Of a DNA stretch of 64,000 bases, positions 47,255 to 58,690 are shown one piece after another. Under the pieces are notes generated by a model. The model was not told where the DNA came from and ran no database searches. It worked only from the letters and a program-made list of their open reading frames with translations. Source of the DNA: Gnetum montanum (lineage: Eukaryota; Streptophyta; Gnetopsida; Gnetales; Gnetaceae); contig MNCI01011864.1 of assembly GCA_015680685.1 (NCBI GenBank), positions 499,247 through 563,246 on the forward strand, in the 5' to 3' direction. Each line of letters opens with the position of its first letter. Positions within the stretch are counted from its first letter, which is position 1. Both the position numbers and the translations under genes were made by a program.

Positions 47255-48005
47255 TAATAATTTTTATTTTACAAAAACATACCACATGTTATGTGGTTAA
47301 TATATGAGGTTACTTTATTAATTATTTATTTTTGATATACATATAATGTTATTTTTTATCCAACATTACTATTTTATATTTTATTTTATAAGTGTTGTAA
47401 TTATAACATTTTAATTTTTTTAAATATGTGACATCATATTTTTATTTTACTAAAATATACTACTTTTTTTCAAATAAAATAAAATATAATAAATTATCTT
47501 ATTTATCTCTAAAATTACACTTCATTTTAGGTAAATATAGTACATTATTTTTTCATTTTATAATATATTATGTTATTTTTAATTTTATTAAAAAATACTA
47601 TGTTAGGTTTTATTTTATTAAAATATACCATGTAAAACATTAAGTTTTTATTTTATTTCAACACAACACTTATTTTATTTTATTTAATATATTATATTAC
47701 CTTCTTATATCATATGACATGTTATTTCCTATTTTATAAAAATAAGATAATATCTTTATTTTATTATGTTAAATTTGTAGTGTTATATGAATGTGATATT
47801 AATCTTTCTTATATAAAAACCTATAGTGCTTAAAATTAACAATAATAAAGTGTTAAAATATATAAAAATTTGTATACCATAACTTTATTTACCTTGTTCA
47901 AAGTGGTATTTAGTATTTTAGCCCTCTTACACGTAAATATGTAATGCTAATTATTTTGTATATTAGCTAATGTCTTTGGATGTCTTTTAATTAAGTATCA
48001 CATAT
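47255..48005 (+). repeat. AT-rich direct repeat, copy 1
   Basis: About 750 bases that match 50,455-51,227 in the same orientation. Shared phrases include AATTTTTATTTTAC, ATTTTATATTTTATTTTATA and AAATATACTAC. Extremely AT-rich, with many TTTTATTTTATTAAA motifs. Confidence 0.65.
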
Positions 48006-48470
48006 AATAGCATAAACAGTGAAATCATAGCTTTTCAACTTAAATTTACATAGGCTACAAAACTTAATATACATAATATTTCATTAATTTTCTTTTTTGT
48101 TTATTAACATCACCTTTTTAATTTTATCTTAAATTATATTAAATTTATTTAATATAAAGTTTAAACATTACTTTATATTAATATATCTATTGATGCAAAA
48201 ATTTGGGCTGATAGGTAAACTAATGCAAGACACACTTTAAGTACTTGATTTTGCAAGGCTATTGCCTACAGCACCTTGCCTATGTGCATGGCTAGCCTGA
48301 GAATAGTCTTGAGTGGAAGACAAATGTGCCAATAATTTAAAAAGAACTTAAAATAAAAGAGTAGAACATAAACATTAAAGATAGAATATATTAAATCAAA
48401 ACAATTGAAATCAACACTTCATCGACATTAATGAGTAAAATAAAAAGATAGAGACAACAAAGGAGGGATG
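48006..48470. other. spacer, no gene seen
   Basis: AT-rich DNA with a less AT-rich island at 48,190-48,320. No domain is seen on either strand. Confidence 0.4.
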
Positions 48471-48474
48471 TAGA

Positions 48475-49000
48475 CTTACCAAACTATTCGTTGATCCATC
48501 TACTTTGGTGGTTCTACATCTCCTCTTGAGGTACTTGTGATATGACTGGATGGCCTAGGTCAGCTTCTTAGTTTGACCTTCCAACTCTTGTAGGTGGGTA
48601 ATTGTTGCCTCCTTCCTGATCAAGATGCTTTCCCAACCATTCTCCCAGTCTTTTTTGTGGTCAAACTTAAGGGAAAGTCTCTCAAGCCTCCTACACAGTT
48701 TAACCTCCTTAAGCCAATTTGAGGTACCAACTAGGGTAGGGCTAGGGCTATAGTGCGACAAAGGGATATAAGACAAGGAAGAAAGGAGAGATGATATTAG
48801 AGAGGAAATGGGAGAAGGAAAGGAGGAAGAGGCCTTCTACTAATTGCTAACATCTTGATGGTTGCTCCTTGATGCTCTTCTTGCTACTTGAGAAGGTCCT
48901 TTTTGGGGCTTCATTCTCCATCTTCTTCCTCTCTTCTTCTTTCGAAAGGAAGAGGAACTAGTCATATGTCCATCCACTTAGCCACCATGCATAACCTCTT
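48475..49000 (-). pseudogene. unrecognised minus-strand gene remnant with coiled coil
   Basis: The minus strand opens with MTSSSSFRKKKRGRRWRMK (about 48,965), has two stops near 48,840, then runs through a Ser/Pro-rich stretch (SLISSLLSSLSY) into a charged helical region: VKLCRRLERLSLKFDHKKDW (about 48,700-48,640) and ILIRKEATITHLQELEGQTK (about 48,620-48,560). After KVDGSTNSL it reaches GTAAGTCTAC at about 48,482, a good 5' splice site. It looks like an exon of an intron-containing gene. I recognise no family. Confidence 0.4.
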
Positions 49001-50140
49001 TTATCAAGTATGCCAGTGCAAAGATTTACCACTTTTTCACTACTTTCCTTCATCACAGCAATGGTAGATGATAGGTAACTGCAATTCAATGTGCAATGGA
49101 CAATGTAGTAGACAATGGTGGTGGCTCCAAGAGTTTGGCATAGAGGTCATGTGAAGTGCAGTAGTAAGGAGAATGGTTTCATGGCATAGTGAGAAGAATT
49201 TAGTGCCAACGAGGGTTTGTTATGTCATGGTCCTCATTGCAGGGTTGTGTGGTAGAGGGAGGTAGGTAGTGCAATAGCATGCAGTGCCAAGAATTTATAG
49301 TAGATTGTGCATGAGGCAGAGGGTAGTCATATGATGGTGTAGGAAGGTAGTAAGGTAGAGGTTGACCATCATAAGTTTTCATAAGAGGTTGGAGCAATGG
49401 TAGAGATCAAATCACAAGGAGCAATAGCATAATGGCATTGTAGGATGTGAGTTGCAGCAATAATGGAGGATGGTCAAGTTATGATTGTTAAGATGGTGGA
49501 GGGTTTCAGTGGATGAGTCGAGCATGACAAGCAAAACTTGATGACAATGTAGCAGGGAAGAATGGGCAACACAAATAAGGATTTAGTGAGGCTATGCTAC
49601 CCTAGAAGGGTTGCATGATCCTTAATGGACCTACATGGCTATTTCTAGAGGCCTTGCAACCTTAAGTAAGCTAGCAAGGCTTTCAAGCCTCATGTTAAAA
49701 TTTATCCCCTTTTTTTTATTTTTTGTAGGTGAGGTACAACACAGCCAATTGCAACCAATAGCAAGGAGACAACAACAATGCAAATGGTTGTTTGAGGGTT
49801 TTTGCAACACGATGATATAGGAAGTAAAGCATAGGGAATGTCTCATGATGTAGTGGAGGTGCAAGGTGTGAGTAGTGAGCAACAAGCAAGGATGGTAGTT
49901 TTGCTTAAATGTAAACAAAAAGAATGTAAGCTAGGGTTTGCTAAAAATTACCAACAAATGTCGAACTTGGAATTCACAAGCTAAAAAAAATGCCAAATGC
50001 AAACATACTTCTTTTTCCAAAGCAGCTGAATTTGTAATACTACAAGCAACATAGCAACAACGTTGATGGTAGCCATAACAATAGCAGTGGGAGTAGCACT
50101 AGTGTGGATAGTGGTAGTCAATTAGATTTGATTTGTACCC
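49001..50140. other. region of low-complexity GATGG/GGTAG-rich DNA
   Basis: Plus-strand purine-rich DNA with many ATGGTAG and GTTGCAGCAATAATGG-like phrases. Short frames on both strands have no recognisable domain. It may be intron or transposon-derived DNA belonging to the minus-strand remnant. Confidence 0.35.
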
Positions 50141-50141
50141 A

Positions 50142-50238
50142 TTCCACCAATTAGTGTATGCTCTCGGCCGAATTTATGCTCTTAGTCTCAAAAACAACAA
50201 ATTCGGTCGAGGGTGAGAGCATACACTAATTGATGGAA
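50142..50238. repeat. foldback (hairpin) of ~97 bp
   Basis: The left arm 50,144-50,175 and right arm 50,199-50,236 are nearly exact complements. The core AATTAGTGTATGCTCTC is shared without mismatch, and the inner part CGAATTT pairs with AAATTCG. The right arm has six extra bases. The loop is 23 bases. It could be a small foldback transposon or a small-RNA precursor. Confidence 0.65.
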
Positions 50239-50454
50239 ATTTTTTTTTCAGAAAACCCATCCTTAGGAAAAATAAGGTACAAAACTCTTGTTCTTCATCC
50301 AGAAGGCATGAAAATTTGGGTCTTTAAATCTTGTTCTTCATCCAGAAGTCATGAAATTTTTTACTCAAACAACTTTTTACTTGTAAACAAATAAGATTCT
50401 CTCAGCCAATTTATAGATATATATTATAAATATATAACTAAGCTAGTATAAAAC

Positions 50455-51227
50455 AACAATTTTTATTTTACGAAGATATACCACATTATATGTCATTTAG
50501 GTTACATGGTTAACATATAAGGTTACTTTATAATATATATATATCACATTATTTTTTACTCAACAATAATATTTTATATTTTATTTTATAAATATTGTAA
50601 TTATAAATTTTTAATTTTTTAAAAATATGATATCATATTTTTATTTTAGTAAAATATACTACATTTTATTTTTCTCAAATGAAATAAAATATAGTACGTT
50701 ATCTTATTTATCTATAAAATTATATTTTCATGTTAGGTAAATATGGTGCATTAGTTTTTCATTTCATAATATATCATGTTATTTTTTATTTTATTAAAAA
50801 AAATACTATGTTATATGTTAAGTTATATTTTATTAAAATATTAAGTTTTTATTTTATATTAACACAATAGTAATTTTATTGTATTTAAATACATTATATT
50901 ATCTTTTTATTTTATATGATATATTATTTTTCATTGTATGAAAAAATATCAAAATATCTTTATTAAATTTGTAGTCTTGCAATATTTTTGTCATATGATA
51001 TTAATATTTCTTATATAAAAACTATAACACTCAAGATTATAAATGATAAAGTGTTAAATATATAAAAAATTTTATACCATAACTTTATTTACCCATTTTG
51101 AATATCTAAATAATACAAAAGTGTTATTTAATATAGAAATGCTTTTACATATAACTATATCACACTAATGTTATTTTATACCAACCAATGTCATTGAATA
51201 AGAAGTATTTTAATTGAGTATTATGTA
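50455..51227 (+). repeat. AT-rich direct repeat, copy 2
   Basis: Matches 47,255-48,005. It is interrupted at 51,228 by the LTR of the Athila-like element, so that element inserted into this repeat. Confidence 0.65.
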
Positions 51228-52068
51228 TGATAAAAACCTAGTTTTATAAGCCACAATATTGTATCTATGATATTGCAACCTTGCATACGTCATGGTTGAT
51301 GTAGAGGATCCTGGTCAACACTATAAATACCAACCTTTGGTCACATAAACAAACAATTTTAATTCAACATTTAGCAAAACTTTTGTAGTTTGTTTTCTTA
51401 ACTTAGACTTAGAGTTAAAACTAAATGCCCACAATATGGTGTTGAATAGTTGTATGGAATTTTTATTGGAATGGATTATACTTAGGTACAATTGATAGCC
51501 AAAAATCAAAATCAAAATTGTTTTTAACCATTGCAACATTACACTTAGTTTCTTTATTTTTACTTTATCATTTTCCTTAGTTTAATTTTCATTTCTTTAA
51601 TATGTTTACTTTAGCTTAGTTCTTTACATTTTCTAAGTACTTTACTTTTTCCATGTTCATTAGTAAGGTGGAACAAGTATGACTAGTTTTAAGCATTAAG
51701 TGTAATCATTTGGTAATTCAGTAATGGATTCACTTGGTAATCCCAATAATAGTTACATGAGCTTAGGACATGTACGGCAAACCAGAAACAGATGCTTATA
51801 GTCATATGCTGAGATAGATTTACATTTCAGTTATCACTTAGAATTTATTCTCATTATTTTCACTATTGAAGCACTTAGGAGTAATTTGAGCCTACAACAT
51901 CATAATATCATATACCTCACTAAGAGATAAACCATACTACTTACACTTCACTAACTCAAAGTGAGAAAACAACCAACTATTAACCACTAACATACTTACA
52001 TTATCCATCCATGGATTATGATCTAGTCATGCATGAATGCTTCTAACTTGTATGGTGAAGTGTTGAAA
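51228..52068 (+). repeat. 5' LTR of element D (family X-related LTR)
   Basis: Starts TGATAAAAACCTAG. Shared phrases with LTR C include TTTGTAGTTTG, GGTGTTGAATAGTT, TTGGTAATCCCAATAATA and CCATGGATTATGATCTAG. The TATA box CTATAAATA lies at 51,321. The end is set near 52,068, before CATCCATCCACTCAT. Confidence 0.68.
51321..51329 (+). promoter_or_regulatory. TATA box of element D LTR
   Basis: CTATAAATA, followed by CCAACCTTTGG, which matches CCAACATTTGG in LTR C. Confidence 0.65.
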
Positions 52069-52228
52069 CATCCATCCACTCATCATTGGTATTGTTGTAG
52101 GGGATGTGTTAATGTTTTCTTAGTAGTTGATTTTATAAAGTTCATTGATTAGGAATTACAAAGTCTATTTTTCACATTTGAATTAATTTTCTTTAACACA
52201 CACACACTTAAAAGTATCAAAAAAAAAT

Positions 52229-54470
52229 ATGGCTTCTATGCTTAAGGAAAAATCACCACCTCCCAATGAAATTCCTAAGAACCATGACAAAGGATATGAT
52301 GATGAAGATTAGAGTGCACCCATGCAAACTAGAATCTTCTATGTTCATACTAATTCATATTACCCTAATTTTACATTTGTCTTTCATGAGAATGAACAAC
52401 TAAGATGGAGAGATTTACATGGCATATCATTTTGCCTTCAGAATATTTTCCACCATCAATGTTGCAAGAAATTATCATATGGTCAAACCTAACCCATTTA
52501 CAATAAGGGTACCATATTACAAAGCACATGACTCAACCATACCAGTCAACGAAAGCTCAAATACGAAGAAATGCTACTATGGAAACTAGACATGAGCTTA
52601 ATAAAGGAAAGAAAGTATCACTAATAATTGTCTTAGAGAAAAGAGATTATGCAATGTTCCATACAAAGAAAATTTATCACATCCATGGATCTCAATCTCA
52701 AACACTTATTATCAATATTGAAGATTCTGTAAAGATACATTTACATTTTGCTCTTGTGGAAACACCTAGAGAAGATAAGGAAGACTCCACATTAAGAACG
52801 CATTCAAGGCCTAAAACCTCCACTAAATCAAAAAGAGATAAATCAAGAAGTCATAGAAGGAGAACTAGCCAACACTATTCTCCAACTTCTTCCTCTTCCT
52901 CTTCACACTCCTCCCAAAAGTATGACAAGAAAGAACGATGAGTAAGAGATCATGATAAGAAAAAAGGAAGGGATCCTTAAAGACATGAACATCGAAGAAG
53001 ACATTTTGTTAATGAAGAAAACCGTTATGAAAAAAGAAGAGAGAGGATCAAATATAAAGAAAGAGAGCATTATGAGCATCAAATGGGTCATAACTATAAC
53101 AAAGTCTACGAATGATTAGCAAAAGTTAAGGTTGTTTCCCAGAACACTCATCTAGGAAGCAAAGAGTTAGTACTAATCCTTAGAACTAAAAACAATTTGA
53201 AGATGGAGTACCATGCTAAAGCTTTTTAAGGATAACTATCAAACTTATTCTAGAGTATCCAATATAAGAAACTAAATTTAAGGATGAAAGAAAGGAACAC
53301 ATCAATTCCTTAATGTAATACTGGGTAGATACTATTCATTACTACATGGATGCCTAGGCCATGAATTTTCTCAAAGAAAACAACTTAGGCATATCATTGA
53401 TGGGTTAAGGAATAAGACTAGAAAAAATCTTGGGGTATATGTCTAAGGTAGATTATTTGAAATGATAGCCCATTGAATTCAAAGACTAATAGACTAGGTG
53501 GCCATAAAAAAAGAAGAATTAAAGAAAAGAGATTCAGCAGAAGAGTACAATTGAGATCTTGTAATGAGGAAAAGGGATGTGAGAATGTGCAAAAGATAAG
53601 AAGAAGAAAATTTAAAGGATTTCATCCAAAAGAAGACTCTACCCATCCAAAAATTAGTTAACGACATTGCAAAAAAGGTAAAGAAAATGTAGGATTCTGT
53701 GGATGAAAAATTTGCTACTACACTCAATATAGTAGAGAAAAAGACTAAACAAGATTTAAATAAAATTAAAGGAAAGAAGAAAAGAAGAGATAATAAATGA
53801 AATAACTATAGACATAAAGAAAAATTTGGTGCAATTGAAGAAGTAATAGACTCCAGTTTGGAAGATGAAGAAGGATGCAAGGTGTGCCAATATGAACATC
53901 CTAAGGAATGTTGCCCTATTATGATCCACTTACAAGAGTTTGGGCCATACGATCTTAACCCAAGATTTGTCAAAAAATAGATGCCAAGACAATTACCTTA
54001 CCAACAAGGTAACTTCCAACAACCTTACCAACCATCATATTATCCAAGCAGAGCTTATCCTCAATCATAAGAGCAATACCAACAACAATAGCAACAACCA
54101 CAAGCATGGGGTATGCCTTCATCAAGGCAACTAGATCCTCATGGATATTACATTCAACATCTAATCTCTTTGAGGAATGCTTCAATCCACAACTCCTGAA
54201 ACTACTATTCACTGGAATATCATAGACCCACCACTCCATGAATGGATCCCAATTATTATGCATACCAACCAACTACTAGTTCATCAACTCAAACTCCTAA
54301 CTTCCTACCACTAGTGTTGCCACTGGTTATGCAAGGAGAGCTACCAACACAACCGCAACAAAAGAATGCTACCAAAGTAGTTAATAACAAGGGGATGTAA
54401 TGGTAAATGAACCAAAATCTAGAAAATTTCCATTTTTCAAGACAAGTCCTGAAAAGATTTAAATGAGGGG
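52229..54470 (+). pseudogene. gag: gag of element D, with Arg/Ser-rich segment
   Basis: Probably begins MASMLKEKSPPPNEIP at 52,229. The N-terminal block has YYPNFTFVFHENEQLRW (about 52,350). The frame 52,528-52,941 contains an RS-like segment (SKRDKSRSHRRRTS near 52,840, then a Ser run). Charged helical DNA follows, with many Lys and Glu codons. A zinc-knuckle-like block C-x2-C..H..C (KVCQYEHPKECCP) lies at about 53,880-53,918, followed by Gln/Pro/Tyr-rich sequence (QLPYQQGNFQQPYQ near 53,990). Frames shift several times. Position before the protease supports gag; the sequence itself is unusual for the family. Confidence 0.6.
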
Positions 54471-54679
54471 AATTTCAACTACATCCACCCTATCCACCCA
54501 TACTCTTAAAGGGAACACTATGCTTCCAAGTTCTACAAATATGAATTTGATTCCAAGTTCTATGAATATGAATTTGACCACTATCATGCTCACTCAAATT
54601 GTAATGCACTAGATTATAGCAAGAGCACTTCCCAAGAAGAGAACATATCCTATAAGTTCCTTAATATATCTCTAGATAA

Positions 54680-55015
54680 CAGGACATAAACCTTGCAAGG
54701 ATCTACTAGATTCTGGGTCAAGAGTAAATCTAATTTCACAAGACATGTACAAAGCCTGAAATCTTCCTTCACTAAAGAAAAGTAACATCTGACTAGAGCT
54801 TGTGGATCATTCAATCACTATTTCACTTGGACAGGTGAAAGATGTCATCACCATCATAAGTGCCTAGTCTTAACCTATTGATTTCTTAGTTATACATGTG
54901 AAAAATAACAAAGGAGAATTTCCTATAATTATGGGAAGAGCATGGCTTAGCACTATAGATGCTAAGCTTAGCATTAGAGATTTATCCTTGGAAATCTCCA
55001 AAGATGATGAAGCTG
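54680..55015 (+). pseudogene. pro: aspartic protease of element D
   Basis: LLDSGSRVNLIS (about 54,698-54,735) contains the intact D-S-G active site. The frame continues LELVDHSITISLGQVKDVI, then PIDFLVIHVKNN and FPIIMGRAWLSTIDAKLSI (about 54,918-54,975), the conserved end block. This arrangement matches Athila and related proteases. Two TAG/TGA stops interrupt the frame. Confidence 0.75.
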
Positions 55016-55600
55016 GAATCATATAAAGAGACCAAGTACTATGTATTGCATACAATGATAGCATGTGCAATTGCATGTAAAAAATATGGACCATAAAATA
55101 AGAAACCAATACAACATGCAATCAATGTATAGAAGATATGTCTGTGCAACAATGTCTATATGTAGTAGTCACAAAATAAGAAGATAATTAGTGGCTAATT
55201 ACTAAAAAAGAGACAAAGTTTGACATGTGTATTGAACCATTGAATAAAATTACAAGTGCCTACATTGAAGAAATTGATAGAATAGAACAGTTAATAAGGA
55301 AACATCCCTATGTATAATCACATTAAGAAGAAGACATCAAATGGGGACAATTAGAGAAGATAAGTATGAACTAGAATTGTTAGAACTAAAAGTCCTACTA
55401 AACGTACTAGATTATGGTTTTTTAAATAGCAAAAACTTAGTAATTATCAATACTAATCTTGATAAAAAATAAAATAGAAGATTATTAGAAGTAGTTAATA
55501 AATGGCCAACAACATTCACATGGTCCTATGATGAAATAATGAGTATAGATCCATGCATATGTTAACACCAAATCTATACAGATCCAACTATTAAACCTTG
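55016..55600 (+). other. protease-RT linker of element D
   Basis: Decayed linker with charged residues. No named domain, but the reading direction is continuous with protease and RT. Confidence 0.4.
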
Positions 55601-55604
55601 CTAC

Positions 55605-56270
55605 TAACCACAAAGAAGACTAAATCCTAAACTTAAAGAAGTGACCAAATAATAATTAGAAAATTTATTAAAAGTAGGGCTCATCTATCCAATAGTAGAC
55701 ACTGAATGGGTCAGTTCCTTAGTCATTATCCCAAAGAAATATGATAAGTGGAGGGTCTACATCCACTTCTAATTATTGAATTTAATAACATTCAAGGACC
55801 ACTTTCCATTACCATTTGTTGACCACGTCCTTGATACTATTGTAGAACATCAGTAATACAATTTCCTCGATGGTTACAGTGGGTATAACCAAATCCGCAT
55901 TGCACCAAAAGATCAAGAGAAGACTACATTCACCTATCCATAAGGGATGTTTTCCTACAAGCAAATGCCTTTTAGCTTGTGTAATGCTCTTGCTACCTTT
56001 CAAAGACTTGTACTTAGTATCTTCCAAAAATAAATTGACAATCAAGTAGAAGTATTCATGGATGATATTTCCACATATGGGCTAGACTTTAAACAAGACT
56101 TAGACCAATTGGAGTAGGTCTTAAAAAGATGTATTGAAACTAATCCAAAGCTCAATTGGCTAAAAATCCATTTAATGATCCAAGATGATATTATTCTGGA
56201 ACATAAGATATCTCAAAAAAGAATAGAGATAAATCCTAATAAGATAAGAGTCATTTAAAATATCACCTAG
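55605..56270 (+). pseudogene. RT: reverse transcriptase of element D
   Basis: Visible blocks are WVSSLVIIPKKYDKWRVY (about 55,708), FKDHFPLPFVDHVLDTI (about 55,793), FLDGYSGYNQIRIAPKDQEK (about 55,862), FTYP followed by a TAA where the family has Trp (about 55,930), QMPFSLCNALATFQR (about 55,963) and the catalytic FMDD at 56,055-56,066. IEINPNKIRVI follows. Catalytic residues are intact. The frame contains multiple TAA/TAG stops. Confidence 0.85.
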
Positions 56271-56284
56271 TAGTCATAAACTAT

Positions 56285-56870
56285 GAAGGCTATTAGATCA
56301 TTCATTGTTCATATAGGATATTACAGAAGGTTTGTTGAGAATTTTTCAAAGATCACAAAGCTGCTACTAGAACTTACAAAGAAAGATGCATCATTTCAAT
56401 GGATAGAATAATGTGAGAAGGCATTCGAGATATTAAAATAAAAGCTAATTGAAACACCAATCCTTCAAGCTCTAGATTGGTTCAAGCCCTTCCACATTAT
56501 GATAAACACTTCAAATTATGCACTAGGAGTAGTACTCACTCAACTAGATGATAAAAAATGATCCTATTACATACACTGCATCAATTGAAGCATTACTAGA
56601 ACATAGCTTAACTACATGACTACAAAAAAGTAGCTTATAGCCATGGTATACACACTTGAAAAATTTAGATATTATGTGCTCGGGTATACCATTTATGTCC
56701 ACAAAAATCATAGTACCATTAGATTTCTAATGAATAAACTAGTGGTTAGTCTAAGGGTGATATGAAGACTTATTATATTATAGGAGTTTAACATCACCAT
56801 GATAGATAAAAAGGGCATTCAAAATGTTGTAGCTGATGATTTGTCAAGACTAAGATGGAAACTGCAAGAA
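56285..56870 (+). pseudogene. RH: RNase H of element D
   Basis: AIRSFIVHIGYYRRFVENFSK (about 56,290) leads into the RNase H: MINTSNYALGVVLTQLDDKK (about 56,500), LNYMTTKK, LIAMVYTLEKFRYYVLGYTI (about 56,637), VHKNHSTIRFLMNK and IDKKGIQNVVADDLSRLR (56,802-56,855). The first catalytic Asp is Asn (INTSN). A single RNase H domain fits Athila rather than Tat. Confidence 0.78.
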
Positions 56871-57079
56871 CATGATGAATCATTATTAGACCAATTTCTT
56901 GATGAAAATTTATTTACAAGAACAAAAGTGGCTATCAACTCAACAAAAAGGTCATGGATTACTAATTACATGACTTACCTCACTACACAAGAGCTTCCTA
57001 TTGAGTGGAACAAGAAACAAAAGGAATAGTTCCTCCACTGAGTTAAATTGTATATGGAAATTAATGGAAATCTTTACAA

Positions 57080-58230
57080 GATATGTGCATGGACTCATAA
57101 GATGGTGCATTCTAGAAGAGATCCAACAAAGAACTCTACAAGATGCGCATGAGGGACCATGTGGTGTTGATTACGTAAGATGCAAAATAGTCCTAAAGTT
57201 GATGATGATAGGTTATTCTTAGCCTACCATATTCAGGGATGCACACTAAGTCATCCAATCTTGTGAAAGATTTTAATACAATGAGGACTAATGCCCAGAA
57301 ATAAAGGTTCAGAATAATGTATAAAACCATTAGAGTCCTTCAATATCTAGGGAATTGATTTCATGGGGCCCATCACACCAATGTTGAATGGAAAATCATA
57401 CATTATAGTGAAATTTGATTACTTTACCAAGTGAGCAAAAGAAGTTATAGTTAAGGATTGCACAACCAAAATAGCTGCTAAGTTCTTTCAACAACATGTG
57501 GTGAATAGATTTGGAGTGTCGTGCATGCTCATGTCAAACAACAAGACTCATTTTATAGGAGCTACATTCAAAAAACTAATGTAACAACTTGGGGTGAATT
57601 ACAAATTAACTACACCATACTACCCCCAAGAAAATGATCAAGAGGAAGTGACTAATTGAGAAATCACAAGAATATTAACCAAAACAATTAATTGATTTAG
57701 AAAGGATTGGATCACTAAGTTGAATGATGCTCTATGGGCATATAGATCAACATGGAAACTCTCGATAGGATATTCGTCCTATGAACTAGTTTATGGAAAA
57801 CTTCCTACACTACCAATCCTAATCATAACTCCAAATTTTAGCCATTAATAGTATACTCAACTTAGACTTAAACTTTGCTCAAAAGGAACACCTTATGAAT
57901 CTTAACCTTCTAGAGGAAAATCAACTTGTACCATTGATGAGTAATGAGGTTTACAAGAAATACTGCAAATGTAGGCATGATACTAAAATAAGATAAGTAT
58001 CAATTCAATTGAGTGATAAAGTCCTCTATTACAATTCCAGTCATGTGCCACAAAAGGCTAAGTTCCAAAACTTATGGAAATGACCCTATATCGTCCATGC
58101 AACATACTAATCTGGTACCATGTAGATTTCTTACCCAACCAATCCACAAAAGTTAATTCTTAATAATATTCAACAAGTTAAGCCATATCATGTTCTTCCC
58201 TACTCTTTTCAGGACTCTACCTAACTACCA
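57080..58230 (+). pseudogene. INT: integrase of element D
   Basis: The zinc-finger region is broken: DAHEGPCGVD (about 57,140) and SCERF, with one Cys lost. The core reads GIDFMGPITPMLNGKSYII (about 57,353) with the first Asp, then MSNNKTHF (about 57,532), where the second Asp is Asn, and YYPQENDQEEV (about 57,620) with the Glu. LWAYRSTWKLSIGYSSYELV (about 57,733) follows. The C-terminal part reads LSDKVLYYNSSHVPQKAKF (about 58,010) and QQVKPYHV (about 58,172). Confidence 0.82.
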
Positions 58231-58277
58231 GGCAAACTACCATCCATTTGATATTCAAATATCCACTTCATAGAATA

Positions 58278-58289
58278 GTTGTGGGGGCA
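58278..58289 (+). other. G-rich polypurine-like tract at the 3' end of element D
   Basis: GTTGTGGGGGCA resembles the tracts before LTRs A, C and E (CATGGGGGTA, TGTGGGAGTA). The expected LTR start TGAT is not seen; the next bases are TCAAAC. Confidence 0.45.
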
Positions 58290-58690
58290 TCAAACTTGAC
58301 ACTTGGGCATGGACTTTTCTTCTCACACTTTTCTATTTCTTATCTTTTTCCATTCTTACTTTTCTACTCTCTTTTTTTCATTTCTTAACTAATTTTTTCA
58401 CTCTTTTATATTCTTTTTATTTCTTAAGTCATTTTTCATTTTTTACTCTTTACTAATTTTTTAACCTTTTCTATTTTCTTAACATTTTTCTATAATTTTT
58501 CATCATCTTCCTTGTATATATTTTTTGTTGATTTTTCTAATAAATTGTAAAGGAATAAAATATGATGTAGTTCCAATAATGTGAATATTGCCCTATATTA
58601 TCAAATCATTATAAGATTGATTCTATATATAGTGAGACCACATCATCCATCCACTCATTTCCAATAATAAGAGGTTCTTACCATGGCCAT
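58290..58690 (+). other. pyrimidine-rich region, possible decayed LTR remnant
   Basis: A long pyrimidine-rich stretch (58,310-58,520) is followed by a TATA-like CTATATATAG (58,623-58,632) and CATCCATCCACTCAT, a 15-mer also found at the end of the element D 5' LTR (52,070-52,084). This supports, weakly, a diverged LTR between element D and the family X leader. Confidence 0.35.

Larger units (their letters stand above)
51228..58289 (+). mobile_element. Athila-like Ty3-gypsy element (element D)
   Basis: 5' LTR with TATA box, gag with an Arg/Ser-rich region, aspartic protease, RT with FMDD, single RNase H, integrase and a G-rich tract at the 3' end. The RNase H block LGVVLTQLDD and KKGIQNVVADDLSRL resembles the Athila lineage. 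No convincing 3' LTR matching the 5' LTR is found; 58,290-58,690 may be its remnant. The 5' LTR belongs to the same family as LTR A and LTR C, which flank gag-only units. Confidence 0.72.

Noticed and set aside
49631-49918. Overlapping short frames on both strands
   Set aside because: No domain, and located in low-complexity DNA.
51228-58289. Element D as an endogenous pararetrovirus (caulimovirid)
   Set aside because: It has an LTR with TATA box and an integrase after RNase H; caulimovirids lack integrase and LTRs.
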